This document shows positions 25,729 through 35,545 of a DNA stretch of 64,000 nucleotides, in pieces. Numbering within the stretch: position 1 is the stretch's first letter; the number at the start of each line of letters is the position of its first letter. The translations under genes were made by a program, and so were the position numbers. The notes below the pieces were generated by a model that saw only the letters and a program-made list of their open reading frames with translations, did not search any database and was not told the DNA's origin. The DNA comes from Desulfoscipio gibsoniae DSM 7213 (GTDB lineage Bacteria > Bacillota > Desulfotomaculia > Desulfotomaculales > Desulfallaceae): contig NC_021184.1 in assembly GCF_000233715.2 (NCBI RefSeq), positions 2,504,001 to 2,568,000 on the forward strand, in the 5' to 3' direction.

Positions 25729-26514
25729 ATGAAAAAAATTAAATTTTTGGCCACTTGTTTTACGATATTTTTAGCATTTGTTGGCGGTTATTTTCTAACT
25801 AATAAAGTCTTTACAACTGCTCAAGCAGGAGAAGAAAAAGAACCGCCAACTCATAGAATACATTCACTTGATGAAATGATAAAAGACCCCATTTTAGCTA
25901 ACGCCATGCATACTAACGATAATTATAAATTCTTATACGGAAAAGTGAGGCAAAAAGGGGATAAAGGTGAGTCTTTTGCCGAAGTATGGATAAACCAAAA
26001 CGGTGACGGGAAGTATAAGGTTATTTGGTACCGTGATGTAAACGACTCCGAAAACGTTTATGAATCTACAAACAGAGGTGACAAAGTAAAAACCACTTTA
26101 AAAAAGCATGGTAAAGTAGAAATTACGGATTCTTTGAAAAAAATGAAATTACCTACACCGGAAAAGCGGCTACAAAACGCTGTTTATCCTAATTGGAATG
26201 GAACTTTTACAGGAACAATCGTTGATAGCCTTATCCACCCAGAATCTGATATTCAATCACTATTCTTGCGGTCAAAAGTTTCTAATGATGGAGTTGTGGA
26301 AATATTAGGCCGTAAGGTTACAAAGTTTATTGTAGACCCTCAATATAAGAAAGATAAGGTTGATACCGGGCACTATGAATACTATTTCGATAATGAAACT
26401 GGAATTCTTTTAAAGATAATAAGTTATGATGGAAATGAAGTTAAGGAAGAAACCTGTTTTGAGGAGCTAGAGTTCAAAGTAATTAACGATAATAAGTTTG
26501 ATTTTAAATTGTAA
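25729..26514 (+). CDS. Secreted or membrane-anchored protein, LolA/RseB-like fold
   Basis: 261 residues from ATG 25729 behind GGAGGAGG. An uncleaved anchor or signal peptide (KIKFLATCFTIFLAFVGGYFLT) is followed by a polar domain. The sequence FAEVWINQNGDGKYKVIWY and the C-terminal HYEYYFDNETGILLKIISYDG resemble the beta-barrel proteins of the LolA/RseB group that read or carry lipids. No Cys lipobox. Translationally near-coupled to the golvesin-like gene, so the two may form a surface pair. Confidence 0.65.
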   Translation: MKKIKFLATCFTIFLAFVGGYFLTNKVFTTAQAGEEKEPPTHRIHSLDEMIKDPILANAMHTNDNYKFLYGKVRQKGDKGESFAEVWINQNGDGKYKVIWYRDVNDSENVYESTNRGDKVKTTLKKHGKVEITDSLKKMKLPTPEKRLQNAVYPNWNGTFTGTIVDSLIHPESDIQSLFLRSKVSNDGVVEILGRKVTKFIVDPQYKKDKVDTGHYEYYFDNETGILLKIISYDGNEVKEETCFEELEFKVINDNKFDFKL

Positions 26515-26589
26515 AATTATAAAAGCGTAAAATAAGCCCAACCTTGATTACAAATTGGGGATTAAATATGCTTATTTATATACTCGGCA

Positions 26590-26735
26590 GACAATGGGTA
26601 AAGTATCTGACCAGGGGAGATCTTATCTAAGTCCCTGATCCTTAGTATCCAGGTTGGGAAGTTTCTCAAAGAGATAGCTTAGATAGATAAAGGGATTAAG
26701 CCCACTCTCCTTGGCTGTTTCAATAATGCTGTAAA
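26590..26735 (-). pseudogene. IS66 transposase C-terminal remnant
   Basis: The minus strand encodes YSIIETAKESGLNPFIYLSY and FEKLPNLD, the signature end of IS66 TnpC proteins. A stop and frameshift follow, and the rest of the element is missing. Confidence 0.7.
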
Positions 26736-26812
26736 AATAATACTAGCGAATGAGCCACGCGGGGTGTTTGCGAATGTCCAATTTTTTCCTATTACGAATG
26801 GCTTAATGTTCA

Positions 26813-26839
26813 AAGGTACATTTATGTGCCTTTTTTTTA
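26813..26839 (+). terminator. Terminator-like hairpin
   Basis: AAGGTACA and TGTGCCTT pair across TTTA, followed by eight T residues. It could end transcription from the 25200-26514 pair. Confidence 0.6.
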
Positions 26840-26874
26840 TATTTAGGAAGGGGGGGGTTCTTTAAGAACAAAAA

Positions 26875-26965
26875 AATATTTGCATAAAGGTTAAAAGAGT
26901 TGCGAGAGGAAAATAGGTATAACTCAAAAAGCATTGGTAGATTTTCTTGAAGTTAAACAAAGTAC
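26875..26965 (+). pseudogene. XRE-type helix-turn-helix remnant
   Basis: RLKELREE in one frame continues as GITQKALVDFLEVKQSTVG after a one-base shift near 26915. This is the start of a Cro/CI-type DNA-binding domain; no continuation is found. Confidence 0.55.
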
Positions 26966-26987
26966 AGTTGGTTCAGGACATATAAAC

Positions 26988-27026
26988 AAAGTGGAGACCC
27001 TCATTTTACAAGGGTTTCCACTTTTT
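26988..27026. terminator. Hairpin downstream of purD
   Basis: AAAGTGGAGACCCT pairs with AGGGTTTCCACTTT and is followed by a short T-run on the plus strand and preceded by one on the minus side (AACTTAAAAAG), so it may act mostly rightward and weakly for purD. Confidence 0.55.
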
Positions 27027-27031
27027 AAGTT

Positions 27032-27250
27032 AAAATAACCGCGTTGGCTGGCGGTACCCTACAATATTTTTACTAATCTTAAATTAGCTCAGGTTAACTA
27101 CTTATTGATAGCCTTTTTACCTATATCCTTGCGATAATGCATGCCGCTAAACTTCACCCGAGATACGCCTTGATAAGCCAGTTCAATAGCCTCGGGGATA
27201 CCCTCGGCCCGCGCGGTTATGCCCAGCACCCGGCCGCCCGCTGTAACCAC
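27032..27250 (-). repeat. purD 3'-end copy 3 (in the intact gene)
   Basis: The last about 150 bp of purD and 66 bp downstream. Bases 27032-27178 recur at 16649-16795, and the purD part also recurs, with more differences, in copy 1 at 7234-7388. All three are in the same orientation. Confidence 0.88.
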
Positions 27251-28363
27251 CTGACTACCTTTAAATGCCGTGCCCGCATGAAAAGCCACCACATTCTCGG
27301 GCAGATTATCAAGCCCGGTGATCACCTCACCTTTACCGTACGAACCGGGATACCCGCCGGAGGCCAGCACTACACAGACACAGGCGCCGTCATACCAGCG
27401 CAAATCAACTTTATATAATTCGCCCGCCAGGAGAGCCTCCATCACATCAACCAAATCTGACTCCAACATCATCAGCAGAGGCTGGGTTTCCGGGTCACCG
27501 AAGCGGGCGTTAAACTCCAACACTTGCGGTCCCTGTTCAGTCATCATCAGCCCGGCGTACAGCACCCCCCGGTAGGGGCGATCCTCGGCGGCCATGCCGC
27601 GCACAGCTGGGATCATCACTTTCTCCAGCACCTGCTGCCTAAGCTCCGGGCTTAAAACAGGTGCCGGTGCATAAGCCCCCATGCCGCCGGTATTCGGGCC
27701 AGTATCATTGTCATATACCTGTTTATGATCCTGAGCCGCCAACATGGGCACCACATGCTCACCATCGGTGAAGGCCAGCATGCTGACCTCTTCGCCCCGC
27801 AAGCACTCTTCCACCACCACACGTTGGCCCGCTGCACCGAATATTTTGCTTTCCATGATATCATTTACCGCAGCCAATGCCGTTTGCTCATCCCCGGCCA
27901 CGATTACACCTTTACCGGCCGCCAGCCCGTCGGCCTTGATTACACAAGGACCTCCAAGCTGCTTAATATAATCTTTGGCCTGGTGGGCACTGTCAAAAAC
28001 AGCGTACCGGGCAGTGGGTATAGCATACTTATGCATGATTTCCTTGGCCAGCACTTTGCTGCCTTCTATTTCCGCCGCCCGCTGCCGGGGTCCGAATACA
28101 GGGTAGCCCTCTTTTTCCAGCGCGTCTACCAGACCGGCTACCAGCGGCACCTCCGGCCCCACCACGGTTAAATCAATTTTCTCCCTCCGAACCAGATCAA
28201 TAATGGCCGGTATGTTTTTGTCCTTGATATCCACGCATTCCGCCAGCTGCGCAATACCGGCGTTACCCGGCGCACAGAATATTTTTTTTGCCCGGGGACT
28301 TTGGCTGATTTTCCAGGCCAGTGCATGCTCCCTGCCGCCGCCCCCCACGATTAAAACCTTCAT
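27098..28363 (-). CDS. purD: PurD, phosphoribosylamine-glycine ligase
   Basis: 421 residues from ATG 28363 (GGGGGG upstream; an ATG six bases earlier is also open). ATP-grasp ligase that makes GAR from phosphoribosylamine and glycine. Seen: N-terminal VLIVGGGGREHALAWK, the A-loop region VIKADGLAAGKGVIVA, GPNTGGMGAYAPAP and EFNARFGDPETQPLL. It ends the pur operon, 33 bp after purH. Its 3' end is the site of the repeat array in the accessory region. Confidence 0.95.
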   Translation of the reverse strand: MKVLIVGGGGREHALAWKISQSPRAKKIFCAPGNAGIAQLAECVDIKDKNIPAIIDLVRREKIDLTVVGPEVPLVAGLVDALEKEGYPVFGPRQRAAEIEGSKVLAKEIMHKYAIPTARYAVFDSAHQAKDYIKQLGGPCVIKADGLAAGKGVIVAGDEQTALAAVNDIMESKIFGAAGQRVVVEECLRGEEVSMLAFTDGEHVVPMLAAQDHKQVYDNDTGPNTGGMGAYAPAPVLSPELRQQVLEKVMIPAVRGMAAEDRPYRGVLYAGLMMTEQGPQVLEFNARFGDPETQPLLMMLESDLVDVMEALLAGELYKVDLRWYDGACVCVVLASGGYPGSYGKGEVITGLDNLPENVVAFHAGTAFKGSQVVTAGGRVLGITARAEGIPEAIELAYQGVSRVKFSGMHYRKDIGKKAINK

Positions 28364-28402
28364 TGGCATTTCCCCCCAAAGCTAATCCATACCAGCACTA
28401 AA

Positions 28403-29944
28403 CTAGTGCCGGAAGTGACGCATGCCCGTAAATACCATAGCTATATCGTGCTCATCAGCCACGGTAATGGACTCAGCATCGCGCATTGAGCCGCCGGGCT
28501 GAATAACAGCACTAATACCCGCCGCCACCGCTTCCTCCAGGGTATCCGAAAATGGGAAAAAGGCATCCGAGGCCAGCACTGCGCCACGGGCCCCGTCACC
28601 GGCCTGTCCCAGGGCTATTCGGGCTGAAGTGACCCGGTTCATCTGCCCGGCCCCCACGCCCAGCACTTTTTTATCCTTAACCACCACGATAGAGTTGGAT
28701 TTAACGTGTTTCACCACGGCCATAGCAAAAATCAAATCGTCCATTTCGGCCTGGGAAGGAGCACGTCGGGTAACTACTTTGATTTTCTCGGAATCAACCA
28801 CGCCCCGGTCAAAGCCCTGCATCAACAGACCACCGTTCACTTTACGCAAATCAAAGCGGTCGCTGGTCGGGCCGGTCAGGGGTCCGGTTTTTAAAATGCG
28901 CAGGTTTTCCTTTTGCTTCAATATGGCCAGAGCATCATCATCATAATCCGGCGCGATCACCGCTTCCAGGAATATTCTGTTCATTTCACGGGCCGTGTCC
29001 GCATCAACTGCGGCGTTAAAAGCCACGATACCGCCATACGCCGACACCGGATCGCCCTCATAAGCCATGCTATAGGCATCAACCAGTTTGGACGCACTGG
29101 CCACCCCGCACGGGTTATTGTGCTTTACTATTACAGCCGATGTGTCATCAAATTCTTTTACTGCCTCAAAGGCAGCGTTAATATCCAGTATATTGTTATA
29201 GGAAAGCTCTTTGCCATGCAGCTGCACAGCGTTGGCCACGCAGGCCCCGGCCACCGAAGGATCGCGGTAAAACGCCGCCTGCTGGTGGGGATTTTCACCA
29301 TAGCGCAGTGTTTGCACCAGCTCATATTTTTTCTCCCAAACCGCAGGAAATTCACCGGCCGGCTGGTCGAGACCGGTCAGATAAGCGGTTATGGCTGTAT
29401 CATAAGATGCAGTGTGGGCAAAGGCTTCTTTGGCCAGGTTCAAGCGAAATTGCTCATCAATATCACCCTTTTGGACAGCTTCCAATACTTCGGCATAACG
29501 CTGCGGGCTTACCACCACCAACACATACCGATAGTTTTTAGCCGCCGCGCGCACCATCGTGGGACCGCCGATATCGATATTTTCAATGGCCTCTTCCAGA
29601 GTAACCCCGGGTCTGGCTACCGTTTCCTTGAAGGGGTAAAGGTTGACTACCACCAGGTCAATGGGGGTAATGTTTTGTTCCTGCAGCTGGTTTAAGTGCT
29701 CATCAGTACGCATGGCCAAAATACCCCCGTGTACATTGGGGTGCAGGGTTTTGACCCGGCCGTCCAGTATTTCCGGAAAGCCGGTGACATCAGTTATGTA
29801 GGTAACGGGAATGCCGGCCCCGCGCAGCGCCTTGGCGGTACCGCCGGTGGAAACTATCTCCACCCCCGCCTGCACCAGCCCCCGGGCAAATTCCTCCAGC
29901 CCGGACTTATCCGAAACGCTGATTAACGCACGCTTCACTGTCAT
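28403..29944 (-). CDS. purH: PurH, AICAR transformylase / IMP cyclohydrolase
   Basis: 513-residue bifunctional enzyme for the last two steps to IMP. The N-terminal MGS-like cyclohydrolase domain (1-150) has ALISVSDKSGL and STGGTAKALR; the transformylase domain includes LRYGENPHQQAAFY, VKHNNPCGVA and SNSIVVVKDK. It uses 10-formyl-THF and also consumes AICAR released by HisF. Starts after an AGGAGG ribosome binding site. Confidence 0.96.
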   Translation of the reverse strand: MTVKRALISVSDKSGLEEFARGLVQAGVEIVSTGGTAKALRGAGIPVTYITDVTGFPEILDGRVKTLHPNVHGGILAMRTDEHLNQLQEQNITPIDLVVVNLYPFKETVARPGVTLEEAIENIDIGGPTMVRAAAKNYRYVLVVVSPQRYAEVLEAVQKGDIDEQFRLNLAKEAFAHTASYDTAITAYLTGLDQPAGEFPAVWEKKYELVQTLRYGENPHQQAAFYRDPSVAGACVANAVQLHGKELSYNNILDINAAFEAVKEFDDTSAVIVKHNNPCGVASASKLVDAYSMAYEGDPVSAYGGIVAFNAAVDADTAREMNRIFLEAVIAPDYDDDALAILKQKENLRILKTGPLTGPTSDRFDLRKVNGGLLMQGFDRGVVDSEKIKVVTRRAPSQAEMDDLIFAMAVVKHVKSNSIVVVKDKKVLGVGAGQMNRVTSARIALGQAGDGARGAVLASDAFFPFSDTLEEAVAAGISAVIQPGGSMRDAESITVADEHDIAMVFTGMRHFRH

Positions 29945-29977
29945 TTTTTTTACCTCCTCATATTAAACGAATAATCT

Positions 29978-30159
29978 GAAGCAACGGGGACGGCCCTGTT
30001 GCTTCCTTTGATTGCCTGGAAGCAGGGGGACGGTTCTGTTGCTTCTTTGGTTGCCTAAGTCAAAGGCATTTTTCTCCAGTAAAACTTCCAATTGAACCTT
30101 TTGAGAACTTTTACTCTGCTCCCCCCTGGAGGAAGCAGGAGAACCATCCCCGTGCTTCC
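29978..30159. repeat. Dispersed short hairpins, family 2 (three copies)
   Basis: Three related stem-loops lie between purN and purH: 29978-30005 (GAAGCAAC...GTTGCTTC), 30018-30046 (GAAGCAG, GGGGGACGGTTC, TGCTTC) and 30131-30159 (inverted orientation, GAACCATCCCC core). A fourth relative is at 63857-63888. The shared core is GGGGACGGTTC or its complement. They are not coding. Confidence 0.7.
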
Positions 30160-30169
30160 CCCGTGCTTC

Positions 30170-30781
30170 TTACGCCCCTATACGTACTATTCTTCCCTCA
30201 ATCACCAGCTTATCAGTGCAGTAAAGGTTAATTGCCTCGGGATATATCCGGTGTTCCTGTTCCAAAATACGCGCAGCCAGGGTATCTGCGGTATCATCGT
30301 CGTAGACCGGTACCACTGCTTGCAGTATAATGGGTCCTGTATCCATGCCATCGTCCACAAAATGCACCGTACAGCCACTGTATTTAACTCCGTAGCGCCA
30401 GGCCTGCTCCTGCCCGTGTAGCCCGGGAAACGCCGGCAGCAGGGCGGGATGGATATTCATGACTCGCCCGGCAAATGCATCCAGCATTGTAGTGCCCACC
30501 AGCCTCATGTAGCCGGCCAGGCACACCAGGTGAACACCATGTTCCATTAAAACCTTGACAATATATCTTTCATATTCCGCCTTGTCGGTATAATCATCAA
30601 TGTTTACCGCCACGGCGGCAATACCTGCCCGCCGTGCCCTTTCCAGAGCGTAGGCATCGTTATTATCACTAATTACCACCGCCACCCGGGCTGGTATTCG
30701 TCCTGCCGCGCAGGCATCCATAATGGATTGCAGGTTGGAACCCCGACCCGATGCAAGCACACCTAGATTTTTTTTCTCCAT
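30170..30781 (-). CDS. purN: PurN, GAR transformylase (formyl-THF dependent)
   Basis: 203 residues. Converts GAR to FGAR using 10-formyl-THF. Seen: LASGRGSNLQSIMD near residue 9, catalytic Asn-His in VMNIHPALLPAFPGLHG, and GCTVHFVDDGMDTGP with the catalytic Asp. It lies between purM and purH, separated from purH by the repeat cluster. Confidence 0.95.
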   Translation of the reverse strand: MEKKNLGVLASGRGSNLQSIMDACAAGRIPARVAVVISDNNDAYALERARRAGIAAVAVNIDDYTDKAEYERYIVKVLMEHGVHLVCLAGYMRLVGTTMLDAFAGRVMNIHPALLPAFPGLHGQEQAWRYGVKYSGCTVHFVDDGMDTGPIILQAVVPVYDDDTADTLAARILEQEHRIYPEAINLYCTDKLVIEGRIVRIGA

Positions 30782-30822
30782 GTGACCTCCCCCGCAAAAA
30801 CCACCAAAATATTTAAGGCAAT

Positions 30823-31866
30823 CTAGATTAACTGCACTTTTCCATTGCCCTCAATAACCCTACCGATCACGCGGGCATCTTCACCGCGGGATTTGAGTTC
30901 AGCAATAATATCTTCGGTCTGTGCAATAGGCACCACCAGCACCATGCCAATGCCCATATTAAACACCCGGTACATTTCACCGGTTTCTACCGGCCCTTCC
31001 TGGGCGATAACTTTAAATACCGCCGGTATTTCCCATGTACCGGTATCTATTTGTACCGCTGTTCCTTTAGGTAGTATCCGGGGCAGGTTTTCCACCAGGC
31101 CGCCGCCGGTGATATGGGCCATTCCTTTGACTTCAAACTTATCCAACAGCGGCAGCACAGCTGATACATATATCCTGGTGGGGCGCAGCATTTCCTCGCC
31201 CACGGTACAACCCAGTAACGGGTGCACTTGATGCACTTGATATCCCGTTTTATCAAGTAATACGCGGCGGGCCAGTGAATAACCGTTGCTGTGCAAACCC
31301 GAGGCGGCAAGTCCGACCAACACGTCGCCCGGCATAATGGTGCTGCCGTCGATGATCTTGTTTTTATCCACTACTCCTACTGCAAAGCCGGCAATATCGT
31401 ACTCACCAGCCCCATAAAAATCAGGCATTTCGGCAGTTTCCCCGCCGATAAGAGCACAGCCCGCCTGGCGGCAGCCCTCAGCCACTCCGGACACAATATC
31501 CGCCACCTGCTCCGGCTTTAGCTTGCCCACAGCCAGATAGTCCAGGAAAAAAAGCGGCTGGGCACCCAGGGTAAGTATATCGTTAACACACATGGCCACG
31601 GCATCAATGCCAATGGTATTGTGCTTATCCGTCAAAAAAGCCACCCGTAGTTTGGTACCCACCCCATCTGTGCCGGAAACCAACACAGGCTGGCGATACC
31701 TTGCGATATCCAGTGCAAATAACCCGCCAAAGCCCCCAATGCCGGTGAGCACCTCGGGACGCAAGGTGCTGTGGACAGATTTTTTCATCATGGCCACAGC
31801 GCGGTTGCCGGCATCAATATCCACACCTGCATCCGCATAAGTCATTGTTTTTTGTTTTTGTTCCAA
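30823..31866 (-). CDS. purM: PurM, AIR synthetase
   Basis: 347 residues from TTG 31866, chosen because GGGGGA lies eight bases upstream; ATG 31845 gives the family N-terminus [14 protein letters not shown] but lacks a site, and the frame stays open to 31902. PurM cyclises FGAM to AIR with ATP. Seen: [14 protein letters not shown], the [16 protein letters not shown] motif and [16 protein letters not shown]. Confidence 0.94.
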   Translation of the reverse strand: MEQKQKTMTYADAGVDIDAGNRAVAMMKKSVHSTLRPEVLTGIGGFGGLFALDIARYRQPVLVSGTDGVGTKLRVAFLTDKHNTIGIDAVAMCVNDILTLGAQPLFFLDYLAVGKLKPEQVADIVSGVAEGCRQAGCALIGGETAEMPDFYGAGEYDIAGFAVGVVDKNKIIDGSTIMPGDVLVGLAASGLHSNGYSLARRVLLDKTGYQVHQVHPLLGCTVGEEMLRPTRIYVSAVLPLLDKFEVKGMAHITGGGLVENLPRILPKGTAVQIDTGTWEIPAVFKVIAQEGPVETGEMYRVFNMGIGMVLVVPIAQTEDIIAELKSRGEDARVIGRVIEGNGKVQLI

Positions 31867-31916
31867 ACATGCATTCCCCCAATGGTTCATGTTGCTAACC
31901 ATAGCCAGTAACCGGT

Positions 31917-33353
31917 TTACTCAAGGCTGTATTTGCCTGTTTCCTGTGGTTTCACTACCTCTACCGGGTAATTACCGTCAAAGCAGGCGGTACAAAAACT
32001 ATCCCTGGAGGCGCCGAATATATTTAATAGCCCCTCCAGAGAAAGATAATGTAAACCATCGGCGCCGATTTGACGGCGAATATCTTCCGTGGACATCTTG
32101 GCGGCAATCAACTCCTGCTCATTGGAGGTATCAATGCCGTAGTAACATGACCGGGTAATGGGGGGAGAACTGAGACACATGTGCACTTCTTGCACACCAC
32201 AGTCCCGTAACAAAGCAACGATTTTATTGCTGGTGGTACCCCGTACAATAGAATCATCCACCATGACCACCCGTTTGCCGGCCAGCACCTCCCTTATCGG
32301 GCTGAGCTTAATGCGCACCGCCAAATCCCGCATATCTTGAGTAGGCTGAATGAATGTACGCCCAATATAGCGGTTTTTCATTAATCCCTCTTCAAAGGGA
32401 ATACCGGATCTTTCAGCAAAGCCCCGGGCCGCTGCAGTGCCGGAGTCGGGCACAGGTATGACTATATCAGCCTCCACCGGGTATTCTTCAGCCAGCACCC
32501 GCCCCATGGCACGGCGCACCTGGTTGACGTTAAATCCATCGATGGAGCTATCCGGCCGGGCAAAATAAATGTATTCAAAAATGCAGTGGGAGCGCCGGCG
32601 CGGTTGAAGTACCTGAAAGGACTCCAGGCCGTTTTCGTCTATAATAACAATTTCCCCGGGCTCTACGTCCCGGAGCAGGCCGGCACCCACAGTGCCCAGG
32701 GCGGCGGATTCTGAGGCCACTACATAGCCTTTATCCAACTTACCCAGGCACAAAGGCCGGAACCCGTTGGGATCACGCATGGCAATAAGTTTATCCTCAG
32801 TAAGTATTACCAGCGAGTAAGCGCCCTTGATATCAATCATGCATTTGGTCAGGGCATCCTTTAAATCGCCCCGGTTTGAGCGGGCAATGACATTGACAAT
32901 TACTTCACTGTCCGTTGAGGATTGGAATACCGCACCGCCGGCCATTAACTGAGAACGTAATTCCGTTACATTGGTTAGGTTGCCGTTATGAGCCAGTGCC
33001 AGCACCCCTTCGGCATAGCGAAAAAGCAGCGGCTGGGCATTCACCGCGTGGCTGGCCCCGGTGGTGGAGTAGCGCACATGACCGATGGCTATATTTCCCT
33101 TTAATTGGCTCAACTGATCACCGGAAAACACCTCCGGCACCAGGCCCATGCCTTTATACAGCTGCACTTTTTTCCCATCGGCCACAGCAATACCCGCGCT
33201 TTCCTGGCCGCGGTGCTGCAGGGCGTAAAGCCCGTAGTAAGTAAGTCTGGCCACATCGCACCCCGGGGCGTAAATACCGAAAACACCGCACTCTTCCCTG
33301 GGCTTGTCTGGAAAAGTTATATCGTTTGGCAATCCGGGCCGAAAGCGTTCCAT
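31917..33353 (-). CDS. purF: PurF, glutamine PRPP amidotransferase (Fe-S, propeptide type)
   Basis: 478 residues. First committed step: PRPP to phosphoribosylamine. A propeptide of about 22 residues precedes the catalytic Cys of ECGVFGIY, so it is probably matured by cleavage as in Bacillus. The PRPP motif is [13 protein letters not shown], and Cys residues in RSCYYGID and FCTACFDG match the 4Fe-4S ligands of the oxygen-sensitive class. Directly upstream of purM. Confidence 0.96.
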   Translation of the reverse strand: MERFRPGLPNDITFPDKPREECGVFGIYAPGCDVARLTYYGLYALQHRGQESAGIAVADGKKVQLYKGMGLVPEVFSGDQLSQLKGNIAIGHVRYSTTGASHAVNAQPLLFRYAEGVLALAHNGNLTNVTELRSQLMAGGAVFQSSTDSEVIVNVIARSNRGDLKDALTKCMIDIKGAYSLVILTEDKLIAMRDPNGFRPLCLGKLDKGYVVASESAALGTVGAGLLRDVEPGEIVIIDENGLESFQVLQPRRRSHCIFEYIYFARPDSSIDGFNVNQVRRAMGRVLAEEYPVEADIVIPVPDSGTAAARGFAERSGIPFEEGLMKNRYIGRTFIQPTQDMRDLAVRIKLSPIREVLAGKRVVMVDDSIVRGTTSNKIVALLRDCGVQEVHMCLSSPPITRSCYYGIDTSNEQELIAAKMSTEDIRRQIGADGLHYLSLEGLLNIFGASRDSFCTACFDGNYPVEVVKPQETGKYSLE

Positions 33354-33390
33354 TTTATCTCCCCCAGATTTTTATATTTAATAACCAGCA

Positions 33391-34095
33391 CTATTTCGTT
33401 AACCGACGATATACTTCCTGGTAAGCTTCCTCCACGTTACCCAGATCCCGGCGAAAACGATCCTTGTCCAGTTTTTCCCGAGTATGTTTATCCCAGAATC
33501 TGCATGTATCAGGTGATATTTCGTCACCCAACATCAGCTCACCTTTATGCAGCCCGAACTCCAATTTAAAATCCACCAATTCAATATCCCGCCCGGCCAG
33601 GTGATCCCGCAGCACATCATTGACTTTTAAAGCAATTTCTCTAATCTTAGCCATCTGCTCAGGGGTGGCCAGGTTAATGGCCTGAATGTGGTCATCATTG
33701 ATCAGCGGGTCGCCCAGTTCATCGCTCTTATAATAATATTCCACCACCGTTTTTTGCATCGGGGTGCCTTCTTCCAGACCCAGGCGCTTGGCCAAACTAC
33801 CGGCGGCGATATTGCGCACCACCACTTCCACTAAAATAATTTGCAGTGCCTTGACCACCATTTCCCGGTCGGATTTCTCCTCCACAAAGTGAGAATCAAT
33901 GCCGTTTTGGGCGAGCATACGGAAAAAATAGGCTGATATACGGTTATTTAGTGAGCCTTTATTGGTGATGGTGCCCTTCTTCAAACCGTTAAACGCGGTG
34001 GCATCGTCCTTGTATTTCACCCAGTAATAATCGGGATTGTCAGTGCGGTATACTTTTTTGGCTTTACCTTCGTAAATCTGTTCCAATTTTTCCAT
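33391..34095 (-). CDS. purC: PurC, SAICAR synthetase
   Basis: 234 residues from ATG 34095 (GGAGGCCG upstream). It joins CAIR to aspartate. Seen: N-terminal [42 protein letters not shown] and [12 protein letters not shown]. Lies between purB and purF; purS, purQ and purL, often found here, are absent. Confidence 0.95.
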   Translation of the reverse strand: MEKLEQIYEGKAKKVYRTDNPDYYWVKYKDDATAFNGLKKGTITNKGSLNNRISAYFFRMLAQNGIDSHFVEEKSDREMVVKALQIILVEVVVRNIAAGSLAKRLGLEEGTPMQKTVVEYYYKSDELGDPLINDDHIQAINLATPEQMAKIREIALKVNDVLRDHLAGRDIELVDFKLEFGLHKGELMLGDEISPDTCRFWDKHTREKLDKDRFRRDLGNVEEAYQEVYRRLTK

Positions 34096-34199
34096 TAAAA
34101 TCGGCCTCCATATCAAATATTTAAACCACTGTCCTGATACTAGAGTGAAAGTGATTTATCGGGCCATCGCCTAAGATATTTCCACTTCCCCTGCTATTG

Positions 34200-34222
34200 T
34201 TCAACTTTCAGCACCCGACACC
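34200..34222. repeat. Family 1 palindrome, half site
   Basis: Reads TTCAACTTTCAGCACCCGAC, related to one arm of the palindrome at 6299-6357, in the purB-purC gap. Diverged. Confidence 0.45.
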
Positions 34223-34249
34223 AGAGTAAACAAAACCAATATTCCACTT

Positions 34250-35545
34250 TTACAGACCAAACCGCTTATAAATCTCATCCACGTTTTTCAAGTGATAACC
34301 TATATCAAATATCTCATTGATTTCTTTTTCAGGCAGTATGGCGGCCACTTCTGCATCAGCCAGCAGCAACTGCCGGAAATCCTCTCCCGTCCGCCAGCAC
34401 TGCATTGCGTTGCGCTGTACCAGTTCGTAAGCTTTTTCACGGGTGAGACCGTGGTTTTCCACCAGGGCCAGCAGCACCCGCTGCGAAAAAATCAGACCGT
34501 GGGTCTTTTCCAGATTCTTTTTCATATTTTCAGGATAAACCAGTAAATTTTCCATAATGTTAATGAATTTATACAGCATATAATCAAGGGTGGTAGTACT
34601 ATCGGGAATAATCACCCTTTCCACCGAAGAGTGGGAGATGTCACGCTCATGCCACAGGGGCACGTTTTCCATAGCTACCAATGCATTACCACGGAGCAAT
34701 CGGGCCTGACCGCTGATGCGCTCCACCGTGATGGGATTGCGCTTATGGGGCATGGCCGATGAGCCCTTTTGCCCCTTTTTGAAATGTTCTTCGGCCTCTA
34801 AAATATCGGTGCGCTGGAGGTTTCTAATCTCGGTGGCAAACTTGTCCAACGAGCTGCCAATAACAGCCAAGGTGGTTAAAAACTCAGCATGCCGGTCCCT
34901 CTGCAGAACCTGGGTGGAAACTCGAGCCGGCTTAAGGCCGAGCCGGGCACAAACGTGCCGCTCCACCGCGGGGTCAATGTTGGCGTAGGTGCCCACAGCC
35001 CCGGATATTTTCCCTGCACTGATGGTGGCGATAGCATTTTCCATGCGCTTAATGTTGCGCTCAGTTTCCGCCACCCACAGTAACATTTTTAAACCGAAAG
35101 TGGTGGGTTCGGCGTGGATGCCATGAGTACGCCCGATCATAACGGTATAGCGATGTTCTTTGGCCTTTTCCAGTAAAACGTCCCGCAATTCATTGAGGCG
35201 TTTGAGGATTAGTTCTCCCGCTTCCTTAATCTGCAGTGCCAGAGCCGTGTCCAGCACATCCGAGGATGTCATGCCCAGATGTATATACTTGGAGGCATCT
35301 CCCACATACTCAGCTACACAGGTAAGAAAAGCAATAACATCATGGTTGGTAACTTCTTCAATTTCGTCAATACGCTCAACTGTAAAATTGGCTTTTTCTT
35401 TAATCTCCCGCAGTGCTTCAACGGGTACCACGCCCATTTCAGCCAGCGCCTCACAAGCGCAGATTTCCACCTCCAGCCATTTACGGTACTTGTTTTCTTG
35501 CGACCAGATGGCTTTCATTTCCGGTAAAGTATAACGTTCAATCAA
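34250..35545 (-). CDS. purB: PurB, adenylosuccinate lyase
   Basis: 431 residues, fumarase superfamily. Cleaves SAICAR and adenylosuccinate. The signature flexible loop GSSAMPHKRNPITVERISG is complete; catalytic His lies in GRTHGIHAEPTTFG. Start TTG 35545 overlaps the purE stop, indicating coupled translation. Confidence 0.96.
   Translation of the reverse strand: MIERYTLPEMKAIWSQENKYRKWLEVEICACEALAEMGVVPVEALREIKEKANFTVERIDEIEEVTNHDVIAFLTCVAEYVGDASKYIHLGMTSSDVLDTALALQIKEAGELILKRLNELRDVLLEKAKEHRYTVMIGRTHGIHAEPTTFGLKMLLWVAETERNIKRMENAIATISAGKISGAVGTYANIDPAVERHVCARLGLKPARVSTQVLQRDRHAEFLTTLAVIGSSLDKFATEIRNLQRTDILEAEEHFKKGQKGSSAMPHKRNPITVERISGQARLLRGNALVAMENVPLWHERDISHSSVERVIIPDSTTTLDYMLYKFINIMENLLVYPENMKKNLEKTHGLIFSQRVLLALVENHGLTREKAYELVQRNAMQCWRTGEDFRQLLLADAEVAAILPEKEINEIFDIGYHLKNVDEIYKRFGL

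Noticed and set aside
29978-30055. Possible CRISPR-like tandem repeat between purN and purH
   Set aside because: Only two adjacent imperfect hairpins with no unique spacers or cas genes; treated as a dispersed hairpin family.
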